Positions 8,041 through 17,215 are shown, numbered from the stretch's first letter. The stretch is DNA of 48,356 nucleotides from Deltaproteobacteria bacterium (GCA_019308985.1 JAFDHB010000012.1:1-48356), one strand, 5' to 3'. The notes: generated by a model not told the origin, from the sequence alone. Translations and numbers: made by a program.

Positions 8041-9351
8041 CTAGGGTTCCAAATCCTTGACACCCTCCAGGATCGTGTCAAAGAGCTCCCGGATATCTTC
8101 CTTTTCAATACAGGAGAAGGCTATTCTCAAGTCCCTCTCTCCCAGGGATATGAGGCCGACCCCGTATTTCTTCAGGAGGTGGACCCTTAAAGTCTCTGCA
8201 TCGACGGATCTCAGCCTGAGACACATAAAGTATCCCGAGTTAAAGGGATAAGGTTCCCAGGCCCCGGCATATTTTCTATCCCCGAGAACCCTTTTTACCT
8301 CAAGCGCCCTTTCCCGCAGTATTCGAGACTTGTCCTCCTTTTCCCTCTTGTAGGTGCTTGATTCCAAAGATTTCAAAACCAATGTCTGGCTCAGGTGAGA
8401 GACGTTGGAGACAGAACCCCTGACGGCTCCCGCGGTCTTTTTCGCAAGCGCATCGTAGAGTGTCTCATGATCATCCTCCACGCTGGCGCCGTAAGTAACA
8501 AAGCCGACCCGCAGGCCCCAGACGTAGTTTTCCTTGGTGGCGCCGTCCACCTTGACAGCCAACAGCCTCGGATGCTTTCCGGCAAGGAGAGAGAAAATAG
8601 ACTCCTTCAAAAGGTTCTCTTCATAGAAGAGACCGAAATAGGCATCGTCGGTAATGGCCAGTATATTCGTTCCCCTGGAGGCGAGGGCAAGGAGGATCTC
8701 GGATATCTGTTCCCCTTCTGAGATTGAAATTGTGTAACCGGTCGGATTGTTGGGGAAATTCAGAATAACCGATAGCTTCCCATTCTTCTCGGCCTCTGTG
8801 ATTAGACATTCCTTGAAACCCTTCAGATTGAATCCCCAATTGCTGTCGAATAGGGGATACTGGACGATTTTGGCTCCCCGGCGCACTGCAAATATCATAT
8901 TGTAGTTTCCCCAGTTCTTGTCTGGAAGTATGATCACGTCACCGGGATCGACCCACATGTCGGATACCACGCTGAGGCCATGGGTAAGGGCGCTTGTTAC
9001 GACCGGAAGACTGATGGGTTTGTCCTCGAGGCCCGGGTTCTTTTCGAGGATCTCCCTTTTCCATGCCTTGCGCAGGGGCATGATCCCGAAGGAGGGGGCA
9101 TAGGTCAAGGATTCTTCCGGCTCGAGCTTGTTGATCATTTCCATGACAGAGGGCAGGTACATGGGCCTTCCTTCTTCTGTGGCCATGCCTATCGTGGCAT
9201 TGAAACGAGAGGCCTTTTCCTTTGCCTCGGCACTTTGGGTGAGAATTCCCCTTGGATAGAAAAGGCTCTTCCCCACCTCCGAAAGCATCTCATAAATGCA
9301 GGTGTTGCTCTCCTTGATTCTGTCGTTGAGTTCTTCGGCAATTGGATTCAT
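8041..9351 (-). CDS. Class I/II PLP-dependent aminotransferase
   Basis: This is a 436-residue fold-type I aminotransferase. The conserved features are the PNNPTG turn (NFPNNPTGY, about 198-206), the DDAYFGLFYE strand, and Lys273 in DGATKENYVWGLRVGF as the probable Schiff-base lysine, with an arginine at about 281 for the substrate carboxylate. The opening 60 residues, including SLFYPRGILTQSAEAK and FNATIGMATEEGRPM, mark a subfamily I know only as unassigned aromatic/amino acid aminotransferases, so the substrate is left open. The ATG is preceded by AGGGGAT at a good distance. It is the first gene of a two-gene leftward unit with the histidine kinase. Confidence 0.88.
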   Translation of the reverse strand: MNPIAEELNDRIKESNTCIYEMLSEVGKSLFYPRGILTQSAEAKEKASRFNATIGMATEEGRPMYLPSVMEMINKLEPEESLTYAPSFGIMPLRKAWKREILEKNPGLEDKPISLPVVTSALTHGLSVVSDMWVDPGDVIILPDKNWGNYNMIFAVRRGAKIVQYPLFDSNWGFNLKGFKECLITEAEKNGKLSVILNFPNNPTGYTISISEGEQISEILLALASRGTNILAITDDAYFGLFYEENLLKESIFSLLAGKHPRLLAVKVDGATKENYVWGLRVGFVTYGASVEDDHETLYDALAKKTAGAVRGSVSNVSHLSQTLVLKSLESSTYKREKEDKSRILRERALEVKRVLGDRKYAGAWEPYPFNSGYFMCLRLRSVDAETLRVHLLKKYGVGLISLGERDLRIAFSCIEKEDIRELFDTILEGVKDLEP

Positions 9352-9796
9352 ATGTATCCCCTAAACTCTTGATGGCCTGTTATCGATTCTCCAGGGTTCC
9401 TTTACCGGCCCTTTGCCGGAATTCCCATTCATCATTGAACTTTCCCTCGTGCAAACTCCGGCTCTATGGTCGAAGAAAGACATCCCTTGTGTTTCCACCG
9501 ATATCAAAGCCGCAGGAGATTGTCATTAATGGGCAGAGTATCCGATCAACAGGTTTCTTAATAATTAGCTGCTGGAGGCAATTCCTGTCAAGGAAAAAGC
9601 TGTGCCGGCCGAGCACACCCGGGGCTATCCTATTAGATATTCACGATTTTTCAAGCTGCTTGCAACGGGCGGTTAGGGTCATCACAGGTTCTCTTGAAAC
9701 ACCAGCGTCTGGAGTCTTGTTTTATCTTTTATGTCTTGACTTAAAAAGACCGATCTTTATATATTCCACCTGAGAGATTAAGAAAGGGGTTGAGTG
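9352..9796. other. Intergenic region between divergent genes
   Basis: A 445-bp divergent spacer between the aminotransferase and the first thiolase. I see no gene in it. Its right end carries the promoter-like pair at 9736-9765. The 48-codon and longer open frames here have no recognisable content. Confidence 0.5.
9736..9765 (+). promoter_or_regulatory. Candidate sigma-70 promoter for the thiolase/acyl-CoA cluster
   Basis: TTGACT (9736-9741) is followed after 16 bases by TATATA (9758-9763), or after 18 bases by TATATT (9760-9765). It lies 32-61 bases before the thiolase ATG at 9797, which has its own AAAGGGG ribosome-binding site. Confidence 0.55.
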
Positions 9797-10987
9797 ATGA
9801 GAGATTCAGTAATCGTGAGCGCCTGCAGGACCCCCATCGGAGATTTTGCAGGTTCCTTGAGCCGGGTATCGGCGACTGACCTGGGTTCCCTCGTTATCAA
9901 GGAAGCAATCAAGAGGGCCGGCATAAAGGAAAGTGACGTGGACGAGGTCATCATGGGGTGCGTCCTACCCCATGGTCTGGGCCAGAATCCTGCGAGGCAA
10001 TCCATGATCAGGGCAGGCCTTCCATGGGACGTCGGTGCCATCACCGTGAACAAGGTATGTGGGTCCGGGTTGAAGGCGGTAATGCTTGCGGACCAGGCAA
10101 TTCGGTGTGGAGATGCGGACATTGTCGTTGCAGGCGGGCAGGAAAACATGAATCTCTGCCCCTATCTCTTGGACAAGATAAGAACAGGTTACAGGATGAA
10201 TAGCGGCCAGATCCTGGATGGGATGGTCCATGACGGCCTTTGGGACCACGTGAATGATTTTCACATGGGTATGAGCGCTGAGTTGGTTGCTGAAAAATAC
10301 GGGATAAGCAGGGAGGACATGGATGAATTTGCCATGGCATCCTATGAGAGGGCCTGGGCCGCCATTGAACAGGGGAGATTCACCGATGAAATAGTGCCGG
10401 TGGAGGTCCAAGACAGGAAAGGTGGAAAAGAGATCTTCGCGACGGACGAGGTCCCTTTGAGGCAGCCCAAGACAAGCCCTGAGGTCTTGGCGAGGTTGAG
10501 GCCCGCCTTCAAGAAGGACGGAAAGGTGACTGCGGGAAACGCCTCAAAGATTAGTGACGGCGCAGCAGCACTGGTTGTTATGTCCAGAGATAAGGCAGAT
10601 GCCCTGGGGTGCAAGCCCCTGGTTCGCATTGGAGCGCAGGGGTCCGCCGGCATAGACATGAAGTACGTGCTTGTGGCACCCCTTTACTCGATTCCAAGAG
10701 TCTTGTCAAAAGACGGTCTTGAGACAGAGGACGTGGACTTGCACGAGATAAATGAGGCGTTCAGTTCCTCATCTGTGGTGATAAACAGGGAGCTCAATTT
10801 GGATCCCCGGAAAGTCAATGTAAATGGGGGGTCAGTTGCTTTGGGTCATCCCATAGGTGCGAGCGGGGCAAGAGTGCTCACTACGCTGATATATGCCATG
10901 AAACAGGGAGGAGCCGAAGTTGGGCAGGCCAGCCTCTGTCTGGGCGGGGGTGAGGCGGTCACAATGGTCGTATACAACGAGCCCTGA
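9797..10987 (+). CDS. Acetyl-CoA acetyltransferase (thiolase), first copy
   Basis: This 396-residue thiolase catalyses reversible cleavage of 3-ketoacyl-CoA, most simply acetoacetyl-CoA to two acetyl-CoA. The nucleophilic cysteine is C88 in NKVCGSGLKAV, the histidine is about 351 in GHPIGASGARVL, and the second cysteine is about 381 in CLGGGEAV. The length is normal for the family. The ATG at 9797 is preferred to the overlapping GTG at 9794 because AAAGGGG lies seven bases before it. It opens the + strand island of acyl-CoA enzymes. The second thiolase follows after a copy of the dispersed repeat. Biosynthetic or degradative direction cannot be read from sequence; the acyl-CoA dehydrogenases nearby favour degradation. 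Confidence 0.93.
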   Translation: MRDSVIVSACRTPIGDFAGSLSRVSATDLGSLVIKEAIKRAGIKESDVDEVIMGCVLPHGLGQNPARQSMIRAGLPWDVGAITVNKVCGSGLKAVMLADQAIRCGDADIVVAGGQENMNLCPYLLDKIRTGYRMNSGQILDGMVHDGLWDHVNDFHMGMSAELVAEKYGISREDMDEFAMASYERAWAAIEQGRFTDEIVPVEVQDRKGGKEIFATDEVPLRQPKTSPEVLARLRPAFKKDGKVTAGNASKISDGAAALVVMSRDKADALGCKPLVRIGAQGSAGIDMKYVLVAPLYSIPRVLSKDGLETEDVDLHEINEAFSSSSVVINRELNLDPRKVNVNGGSVALGHPIGASGARVLTTLIYAMKQGGAEVGQASLCLGGGEAVTMVVYNEP

Positions 10988-11052
10988 GCCGGCCCGTCTG
11001 TTTCCGGATTCTACGCCGGCGGAGTGATAAATTCGTTTTTCTGAGTTCAAGA

Positions 11053-11209
11053 ATGACGAACTGGTAAAAAGTCAAAATTGGGATGGCAAAGTAAAAAGCT
11101 TCAAGTTCAAGGCGCGCAAATCTCGTGTGATGAGGCGTACTGAGCGTACGCCGCAATCACAACGAGATGAAGCGCAACGCAGAAATTGGACTTTTTACGA
11201 AGCCATCAA
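11053..11209 (+). repeat. Dispersed intergenic repeat, copy A
   Basis: A full copy of the roughly 155-bp repeat, here assigned the + orientation. It runs from a left end resembling GATGAACTCGTAAAAAGTC, through AAATTGGGATGGCAAAGTAA, AAGGCGCGC and the small hairpin GGCGTAC/GTACGCC, to the right end GACTTTTTACGAAGCCATCAA minus its last base. The two ends are imperfect inverted repeats. It separates the two thiolase genes, ending 22 bases before the second. Confidence 0.93.
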
Positions 11210-11231
11210 GAATAGAAAAGGGGATATGACT

Positions 11232-12515
11232 ATGAGAGATGTGGTGATTGTTTCTGGAGCAAGGACAGCGGTAGGGACCTTTGGAGGGTCGCTGAAATCA
11301 ACGCCTGTGGTGGAGCTTGGCGCCATCGTGCTCAAGGAGACCTTAAGAAAGGCCGGGCTGAGACCCTATGCTTCTGAAGATTTAAAGAAGTTTGAACCTG
11401 ATGCCCTTAGAGGGGCGGGCATGATCGATCTGGAAAAACAGGCCTATGATTATGACGAAGGCCTCCAACCCGTCGAGGTCACCGAAGTGATCATGGGTAA
11501 CGTAATAGGGGCCGGTCAAGGCCAAAATGTCGCCAGGCAAGCCATGATACGTGCCGGTATACCAAGGGAGACAAATGCATTTACCGTAAACAAGGTATGT
11601 GCCTCCGGGATGAAGGCGGTAGCCCTGGCAAGCCAGGCTATTCGGTACGGGGAAGCGGATATCATCCTTGCCGGTGGAATGGAGAACATGAGCTTGATCC
11701 CCTACGCCGTTCCGGCAGCGCGGTGGGGAGCACGGATGAACAACACGGACCTGGTGGACCTCATGGTGTTCGACGGCCTGTTCGAAATATTTTACGGATA
11801 CCATATGGGGATTACCGCAGAGAATATCGCCGAGAAGTTCGGAATTTCGAGACAAGAGCAGGATGAACTAGGCGCCCTGAGTCACCAGAGGGCGAGGAAG
11901 GCGATTGCGGAAGGCATCTTCAAGGATGAGATCGTGCCCGTGTCAATACCGCAGAAAAAGGGAGATTCCCTCGTTTTCGATACGGACGAAAGACCCATGG
12001 ACACCAGCGTGGAAAAAATGGCAAAGCTTCGACCGGCCTTCAAGAAAGACGGAACGGTGACGGCCGGCAATGCATCCGGCATAAACGACGCCGCGGCTGC
12101 CCTGCTTCTAATGTCCCTTGACAAGGCCAAGGAGCTTGGCCTTGATCCCCTGGTCAAAGTGAGGGCCTATTCCTCCGGCGCTGTAGATCCCGCCTTCATG
12201 GGCCTCGGCCCTGTTCCGGCGGTGAGGAAGTTGTTGGCAAGGGAGAAACTGGAGGTGGGAGACTTCGATGTAATCGAACTCAACGAGGCATTCGCATCCC
12301 AGGCTATTGCCTGCATGAGGGAGCTCAACATGGATATTGAAAAGACGAATCTTTTGGGCAGCGGTATCTCCATAGGTCATCCAATCGGATGTACCGGCGC
12401 CCGGATAATTTTGACCCTCATGGGGCAGATGGTCAGGAATGATTTTGCCCTTGGCCTGGCAACATTGTGTATTGGCGGAGGGCAGGGAATGGCTACTATT
12501 CTCGAAAAGGCATAA
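11232..12515 (+). CDS. Acetyl-CoA acetyltransferase (thiolase), second copy with insertion
   Basis: This is a 427-residue thiolase. Residues C123 in NKVCASGMKAV, the GHPIGCTGARII histidine and the CIGGGQG cysteine are all present. Compared with the first thiolase it has about 34 extra residues near 44-80 (from RPYASEDLKKFEPD to YDYDEGLQPVEV), in the loop before VIMGN. This explains its greater length. The ATG at 11232 has AAAAGGGG eight bases upstream; ATG 11226 is too close to it. Longer frames reaching back into the repeat are not credible. Both copies can feed acetyl-CoA formation, and the insertion suggests a different chain length or branching preference. Confidence 0.92.
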   Translation: MRDVVIVSGARTAVGTFGGSLKSTPVVELGAIVLKETLRKAGLRPYASEDLKKFEPDALRGAGMIDLEKQAYDYDEGLQPVEVTEVIMGNVIGAGQGQNVARQAMIRAGIPRETNAFTVNKVCASGMKAVALASQAIRYGEADIILAGGMENMSLIPYAVPAARWGARMNNTDLVDLMVFDGLFEIFYGYHMGITAENIAEKFGISRQEQDELGALSHQRARKAIAEGIFKDEIVPVSIPQKKGDSLVFDTDERPMDTSVEKMAKLRPAFKKDGTVTAGNASGINDAAAALLLMSLDKAKELGLDPLVKVRAYSSGAVDPAFMGLGPVPAVRKLLAREKLEVGDFDVIELNEAFASQAIACMRELNMDIEKTNLLGSGISIGHPIGCTGARIILTLMGQMVRNDFALGLATLCIGGGQGMATILEKA

Positions 12516-12556
12516 AAGGACCTTGAGACCCCAAGACAGCATAAAAGGAGTGAAAC

Positions 12557-13345
12557 ATGAGCCACCAGAACATAATATTTGAAAAAGAGGGGCCTGTGGC
12601 GATAATCAAGTTCAACCGGCCCGAGGCCTTGAACGCCATAAACCCGGAGGGTCTGGCGGAGGCGAATGACGCCTTGAACAAGATCCAAGAGGACCAGTCC
12701 CTGAGGGTACTCGTGCTGACAGGGGCCGGCGACAAGGCGTTCGTGGCTGGGGCTGACATAACCCACATGGTAAACCTGTCCCCCCTCGAAGCAAGAAAGT
12801 TTTCCAGAATGGGGCAGGAGTTCATGGCCCGGCTGGAGGCGTTCCACATCCCGGTGATCGCCTGCGTTAACGGTTTTGCCCTGGGAGGCGGTGCAGAAAT
12901 TGCCATGGCATCGGATTTTATCTACGCGTCAGAGAATGCAAAGTTTGGGCAGCCGGAGATCAACCTCGGCATAATACCGGGTTTTGGCGGCACCCAGCGG
13001 CTGCCTAGGCTTGTCGGAAAGGCGAGGGCAAAGGAGCTTTGCATGACCGGTGAAATGATCAGCGCTGAAGAGGCGAGAGACATAGGTCTCGTCAACAAGG
13101 TATTTCCCCGGGAAAAACTTTGGGAGGAGACCATGAAGACGGCCAATACCATTGCATCCAAGGGGAAGGTTTCCCTGAAGGCAGTGAAAGAATGCATTGA
13201 GCGGGGCGGGAATGTGGACCTGAATGAGGCATGCCTCATGGAGTCTGATAATTTCGCGTTGTGCATGGCGAGTCCGGACGGAAAGGAAGGGATGACGGCA
13301 TTCATTGAAAAGAGAAAACCGGAATTCAAGGGCGAACTTCCTTGA
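12557..13345 (+). CDS. Enoyl-CoA hydratase/crotonase
   Basis: This 262-residue crotonase-fold enzyme probably hydrates crotonyl-CoA or another short 2-enoyl-CoA to the 3-hydroxyacyl-CoA. Oxyanion-hole segments AFVAGADI and NGFALGGGAEIAMASD are present. The two catalytic glutamates are E114 and E134, twenty residues apart as in classical crotonase. GFGGTQRLPRL follows as usual. The ATG has AAAGGAG a few bases upstream. It lies 41 bases after the second thiolase and nine bases before the acyl-CoA dehydrogenase, so the three are very likely one transcript. Other crotonase-fold activities cannot be excluded, but both glutamates favour a true hydratase. Confidence 0.92.
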   Translation: MSHQNIIFEKEGPVAIIKFNRPEALNAINPEGLAEANDALNKIQEDQSLRVLVLTGAGDKAFVAGADITHMVNLSPLEARKFSRMGQEFMARLEAFHIPVIACVNGFALGGGAEIAMASDFIYASENAKFGQPEINLGIIPGFGGTQRLPRLVGKARAKELCMTGEMISAEEARDIGLVNKVFPREKLWEETMKTANTIASKGKVSLKAVKECIERGGNVDLNEACLMESDNFALCMASPDGKEGMTAFIEKRKPEFKGELP

Positions 13346-13354
13346 GGAGATAGT

Positions 13355-14506
13355 GTGGATTTCAGGTTGAATAAAGAGCAGGAGGCCATTCAGAAGGCGG
13401 CCGCCGAGTTTGCAAAGGGCGAGTTTGACCGGGAGATCGCCATCGAGCATGAAAGGAACCATTCCTTCCCATATGAGATATGGAAGAAAGCATGTGACCT
13501 GGGTTTTGTCGGGATACACTATCCTGAAGAATATGGCGGACAGGACTATGGCGTCCTTGAAAACGCCCTGGTCGTTGAGGCATTTTGCCGACAGGATTCC
13601 AGCCTAGGCATAGCCGTGAGCCTTGCGGATTTTTCATCTGAAATCATCTTGAGGTTTGGGACGGAGGAACAAAAGAAGAAGTACCTGATCCCCATCACCC
13701 AAGGAAGGGCCATATCCAGCGGTGGTTTCACAGAGCCGGACCATGGTAGTGATATCACCTTCATGAACACGTCAGCAAGGAGGGAAGGTGAGCGATATCT
13801 TATCAACGGGGTAAAGACCTTTATCACCAACGGGGCCATAAGCGATTTCGTAGTCCTCCTGTGCCAGACAAACGCCGATGCCACGCCCACATACCGCGGA
13901 CAGTCCGTTATCATAATCGAAAAGGATACGCCTGGTTTTACACGCACTGAGATCGGGGAGAAGATGGGGATTAAGATGACCTCTACGGCCGAGCTTTCCT
14001 TCAGTGATGTCTCAGTCCCGATTTCAAATCTTGTGGGAGAAGAAAACAGGGGATTTTATCAAGTACTTGAATTCTTTGATGAGAGCAGGGTAGAGATAGG
14101 TGCTCAGGCCCTGGGGATCGCCCAGGGCGCACTGGATAGGGCCCTCTCTTATACAAAGGAAAGAACCCAGTTTGGCAAGAAACTGGCGCAGTTCCAGGTC
14201 ACCCAACATAAGCTCGCAGACATGCTGACCAAGATCGAGACTGCAAGGCTGATAGTTTACAAGGCAGGCTGGAACTTTGATCAAGGCGTGATAGACCCGA
14301 AACTGACATCCATGGCCAAGATGTATGCCGGGCGTATAGCGGTGGAGGTAGCCGATGAGGCGATCCAACTGTTGGGCGGCTACGGATACATGCTGGAATA
14401 TGAAGTTGAGCGTTTCTACAGGGATGCCAAGATCATGGAAATCTACGAAGGTACAAAGGAGATACAGAAGAACACTATTGCCGGTTTTATGCTAGGGAAA
14501 ATTTGA
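13355..14506 (+). CDS. Acyl-CoA dehydrogenase, first copy
   Basis: This 383-residue FAD enzyme oxidises a short-chain acyl-CoA to the 2-enoyl-CoA, passing electrons to electron-transfer flavoprotein. It shows the N-terminal helical domain, the FAD/substrate strand (GGFTEPDHGSDITFM), the central signature KERTQFGKKLAQFQ and the C-terminal GGYGYMLEYEVERFYRDAK. The catalytic base is E365 in IYEGTKEIQ. GTG is the start, with GAGGAGA overlapping the end of the crotonase gene. No etfAB genes lie in the window. It precedes a structured intergenic element and repeat copy B, so the transcript may end here. Confidence 0.93.
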   Translation: MDFRLNKEQEAIQKAAAEFAKGEFDREIAIEHERNHSFPYEIWKKACDLGFVGIHYPEEYGGQDYGVLENALVVEAFCRQDSSLGIAVSLADFSSEIILRFGTEEQKKKYLIPITQGRAISSGGFTEPDHGSDITFMNTSARREGERYLINGVKTFITNGAISDFVVLLCQTNADATPTYRGQSVIIIEKDTPGFTRTEIGEKMGIKMTSTAELSFSDVSVPISNLVGEENRGFYQVLEFFDESRVEIGAQALGIAQGALDRALSYTKERTQFGKKLAQFQVTQHKLADMLTKIETARLIVYKAGWNFDQGVIDPKLTSMAKMYAGRIAVEVADEAIQLLGGYGYMLEYEVERFYRDAKIMEIYEGTKEIQKNTIAGFMLGKI

Positions 14507-14514
14507 ATCCTTTG

Positions 14515-14700
14515 AACCCGAATTTCGCAAGGGTTGGGCAAAACTCAGAATTGTAAACCCTTTTTGATCTTTCCTGTTCACCTTTTTAGGGAATTGATTT
14601 TCAAGGGTAGGGGAGCCTTTAGGCCTACAAGTAGCCAATATTGTGAAGAATTTGGGACCGTAAACGATCCCCTACCCAAGAGCCTTGCGAAATTCGGGTT
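14515..14700. repeat. Structured 186-bp element with nested inverted repeats
   Basis: The ends are a perfect 18-bp inverted repeat: AACCCGAATTTCGCAAGG at 14515-14532 and its reverse complement at 14683-14700. Inside, GGGTAGGGGA (14605-14614) pairs perfectly with TCCCCTACCC (14668-14677). No protein is encoded. It begins eight bases after the acyl-CoA dehydrogenase stop and differs in sequence from the dispersed repeat that follows it. Confidence 0.88.
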
Positions 14701-14732
14701 GAACGGACGCAGGGCCTTTGTCTTCAACTCTC

Positions 14733-14887
14733 GATGAACTCATAAGAAGTCAAGATTGGGATGGCAAAGTAAAAAGCTTCAAGTTCTAGGCGCGCGAATC
14801 TCGTGTGATAAGGCGTACTTAGCGTACGCCGCAATCACAACGAGGTGAAGCGCAACGCAGAAATTGGACTTTTTACGGAGCCATCAA
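14733..14887 (+). repeat. Dispersed intergenic repeat, copy B
   Basis: A full copy in the same orientation as copy A, with several substitutions (CATAAGAAGTC in the left end, GTTCTAGGCGCGC in the middle, ACGGAGCC at the right end). The hairpin GGCGTACTTAGCGTACGCC is kept. It ends 28 bases before the mutase gene. Confidence 0.92.
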
Positions 14888-14915
14888 CTCTTTTTTTGGA
14901 GAAGGGAGGTAGCCT

Positions 14916-16601
14916 ATGTCCCTCACCTATAATAAGGAGCTCTTCGACGAGATGAAGAAGGGCCATGAGAGATGGGCGAGTGAACTGGAAGAGGCCTTTG
15001 CCCTCAAACCCGAAAGGCTCAAGAAGTTTTCTACTGTTTCTGACAGGGAAATCAAGCGCATTTATACGCCCGCTGACCAGGAAAAACAGGATTTTATGAG
15101 GGACATCGGGTTCCCGGGTCTTTTCCCTTTCACAAGGGGAATACAGCCCTCAATGTACCGCGGAAGGTTGTGGACCATGCGAATGTTTGCAGGCCTTGGG
15201 ACCGCCAGGGAGACCAACAGGCGTTTTCGCCTCCTTGTGGAGGCGGGACAGACGGGCCTGTCCGTGGCCTTTGATATGCCCACCCTCATGGGTTACGACA
15301 GCGAGAGCCCAAGGGCAAGGGGGGAAGTGGGCAAGTGTGGTGTAGCAATCGACACACTCAAGGACATGGAAGACCTTTTCGAAGGGCTACCGATCGACAG
15401 GATCACTACCTCCATGACCATCAATCCTCCTGCACCGGTTATCTGGGCCATGTACGTGGCCATGGCCGAAAAACGAGGTATTGACAGAGGCAGCCTGGAG
15501 GGGACCATCCAGAACGATATGTTGAAGGAATTCATAGCCCAAAAGACCTTCATGTGTCCACCTGAAGCGTCCATGCGGCTGATTATTGATACTGTGGAGT
15601 TCGGGATAAGGGAAGTACCCAAATGGAATACCATCAGCATCAGCGGTTACCACATCAGGGAAGCTGGTTCCACAGCCTTGCAGGAGCTTGCCTTTACGCT
15701 GGCTGACGGGATAGCTTATGTCCAGGCCGCCATAGACAGGGGACTTGATGTTGATGAATTCGCCCCGCGATTTTCCTTCTTCTTCAATTCCCATGTGGAC
15801 TTCTTCGAAGAGATCGCCAAATTCAGGGCCGCCAGGAGGCTCTGGGCCAAGATTATGAAGGAAAGGTTCAGGGCCAAGAATCCCAGATCATTGTGGATGC
15901 GGTTTCACACGCAAACCGCCGGCTGTTCCTTAACGGCACAGCAGCCTTATAACAACATAGTAAGGACCGCCCTGGAAGCCCTTGCCGCGGTGTTGGGGGG
16001 AACCCAGTCGCTTCATACTAACTCCCTGGATGAAGTCCTGGCCATACCCACAGAGGAGGCGGCCACGATAGCCCTGAGGACACAACAGATCATTGCAGAG
16101 GAATCCGGTGCGGCCAACACTATCGATCCCCTGGGTGGCTCATACTTCGTTGAGACTTTGACAGATCGGCTGGAAGACGAGGCTTCGGCGATTATCGAGA
16201 AGATCGACAATATGGGCGGTATGTTAGCCGCCATTGAACGACACTATCCCCAGATGGAAATTGCAGAGGCCGCCTATCGCTATCAGCGACAGGTGGAAGC
16301 TTGTGAAAGGGTCGTGGTGGGGGTCAACAAATACAGGATGGAGGAGGAGATTCCGGTAGAGAGGCTTGAGATAGACGAGGAACTGGAGAAGGAGCAGGTA
16401 AGAAAGACGGACCGTGTGAAGGAGTCAAGGGATAATAAAAGGGTGAAACAGTGTCTTGAACGTCTCGGCGATGCCTGTTCCGGGAATGTCAATGTCATGC
16501 CCTGCATTATTGACGCCGTGAAGGCCGATGCTACACTACAAGAGGTGTGCGACGTGTTGAGGGCGGTTTTTGGGGAGTACAGGGATCCAGGGATTTTCTG
16601 A
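14916..16601 (+). CDS. B12-dependent acyl-CoA mutase large subunit, isobutyryl-CoA mutase-like
   Basis: The 561-residue protein is the substrate-binding TIM-barrel subunit of an adenosylcobalamin-dependent acyl-CoA mutase. Family landmarks are [55 protein letters not shown] (His246) and [13 protein letters not shown]. Methylmalonyl-CoA mutase has Tyr89 and Arg207, which hold the substrate carboxylate; the equivalent positions here are Phe91 and Gln209. Isobutyryl-CoA mutase has Phe and Gln there, with the same 118-residue spacing. Ala118 rules against the 2-hydroxyisobutyryl-CoA mutase pattern (Ile/Asp). Length also matches IcmA (about 566). GGGAGG precedes the ATG. The B12 subunit and MeaB-type chaperone follow. 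Automated pipelines would call it methylmalonyl-CoA mutase. Confidence 0.9.
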   Translation: MSLTYNKELFDEMKKGHERWASELEEAFALKPERLKKFSTVSDREIKRIYTPADQEKQDFMRDIGFPGLFPFTRGIQPSMYRGRLWTMRMFAGLGTARETNRRFRLLVEAGQTGLSVAFDMPTLMGYDSESPRARGEVGKCGVAIDTLKDMEDLFEGLPIDRITTSMTINPPAPVIWAMYVAMAEKRGIDRGSLEGTIQNDMLKEFIAQKTFMCPPEASMRLIIDTVEFGIREVPKWNTISISGYHIREAGSTALQELAFTLADGIAYVQAAIDRGLDVDEFAPRFSFFFNSHVDFFEEIAKFRAARRLWAKIMKERFRAKNPRSLWMRFHTQTAGCSLTAQQPYNNIVRTALEALAAVLGGTQSLHTNSLDEVLAIPTEEAATIALRTQQIIAEESGAANTIDPLGGSYFVETLTDRLEDEASAIIEKIDNMGGMLAAIERHYPQMEIAEAAYRYQRQVEACERVVVGVNKYRMEEEIPVERLEIDEELEKEQVRKTDRVKESRDNKRVKQCLERLGDACSGNVNVMPCIIDAVKADATLQEVCDVLRAVFGEYRDPGIF

Positions 16602-16627
16602 ATACATTTGTGGGGAAGGGACAACCC

Positions 16628-17032
16628 TTGGAAGGGAAAAGAAAACTGCGGATTCTTGTTGCCAAACCCGGTTTGGACGGACATGACAGGGGTGCCAGGA
16701 TAATCGCAAGGGCCTTTCGAGACGCCGGTTACGAGGTGATCTATACAGGCCTCCATCAGACACCGGAGGAGATAGTGCATGCGGCGATCCAGGAAGATGT
16801 TGATATGATCGGGCTTTCGAGCCTTGCAGGCGCCCATGGGCATCTCTTTCCCCGGGTGGTGGAATTGCTCAAGGAGAAGGGCGCTGAAGATATAGTTGTT
16901 TGCGGGGGTGGAATCATCCCTGATGAGGATATCCAGGAATTGAAGGACAAAGGCATCAAGCAAATCTTTACTCCTGGTTCTTCCTTAGAAGAAATAGTGA
17001 GATGGGTTGAAGAATACGTCAAGCCTAGATAA
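16628..17032 (+). CDS. B12-binding small subunit of the acyl-CoA mutase
   Basis: This is a Rossmann-like cobalamin-binding domain that partners the preceding large subunit. The DxHxxG motif is D17-G-H19-D-R-G22, with His19 as lower axial cobalt ligand. LSSLAGAH and CGGGIIP follow as in the family. The TTG start at 16628 is chosen because GGGGAAGGG lies about seven bases upstream, it avoids overlap with the large subunit, and it gives 134 residues, close to known small subunits such as IcmB. In-frame GTGs at 16610 and 16547 are alternatives, the latter overlapping the mutase by 55 bases. Co-expression with the large subunit is certain from the 26-base gap. Confidence 0.92.
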   Translation: MEGKRKLRILVAKPGLDGHDRGARIIARAFRDAGYEVIYTGLHQTPEEIVHAAIQEDVDMIGLSSLAGAHGHLFPRVVELLKEKGAEDIVVCGGGIIPDEDIQELKDKGIKQIFTPGSSLEEIVRWVEEYVKPR

Positions 17033-17042
17033 CGGCGCAAGG

Positions 17043-17199
17043 TTGATGAACTCGTAAAAAGTGAGAATTGGGACGGCAAAGTAAAAAGCTTCAAGTTCAA
17101 GGCGCGCAAATCTCGCGTGATGATGCGTACTTAGCGTACGCCGCAGTCACAACGAGATGAAGCGCAACGCAGAAATTGGACTTTTTGCGAAGCCATCAA
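17043..17199 (+). repeat. Dispersed intergenic repeat, copy C
   Basis: A full copy, starting TTGATGAACTCGTAAAAAGT ten bases after the small-subunit stop codon and ending AGCCATCAA 16 bases before the GTPase gene. It thus sits inside what would otherwise be a tight mutase-chaperone operon. Confidence 0.93.
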
Positions 17200-17215
17200 A
17201 GTTCACGGAAGCAGG

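Noticed and set aside
9342..9773. 143-codon open frame in the divergent spacer
   Set aside because: It begins inside the aminotransferase gene on the opposite strand and has no motif or ribosome-binding site.
14916..16601. Plain methylmalonyl-CoA mutase assignment
   Set aside because: The substrate-pocket residues are Phe and Gln rather than Tyr and Arg, so the generic name is likely to mislead.
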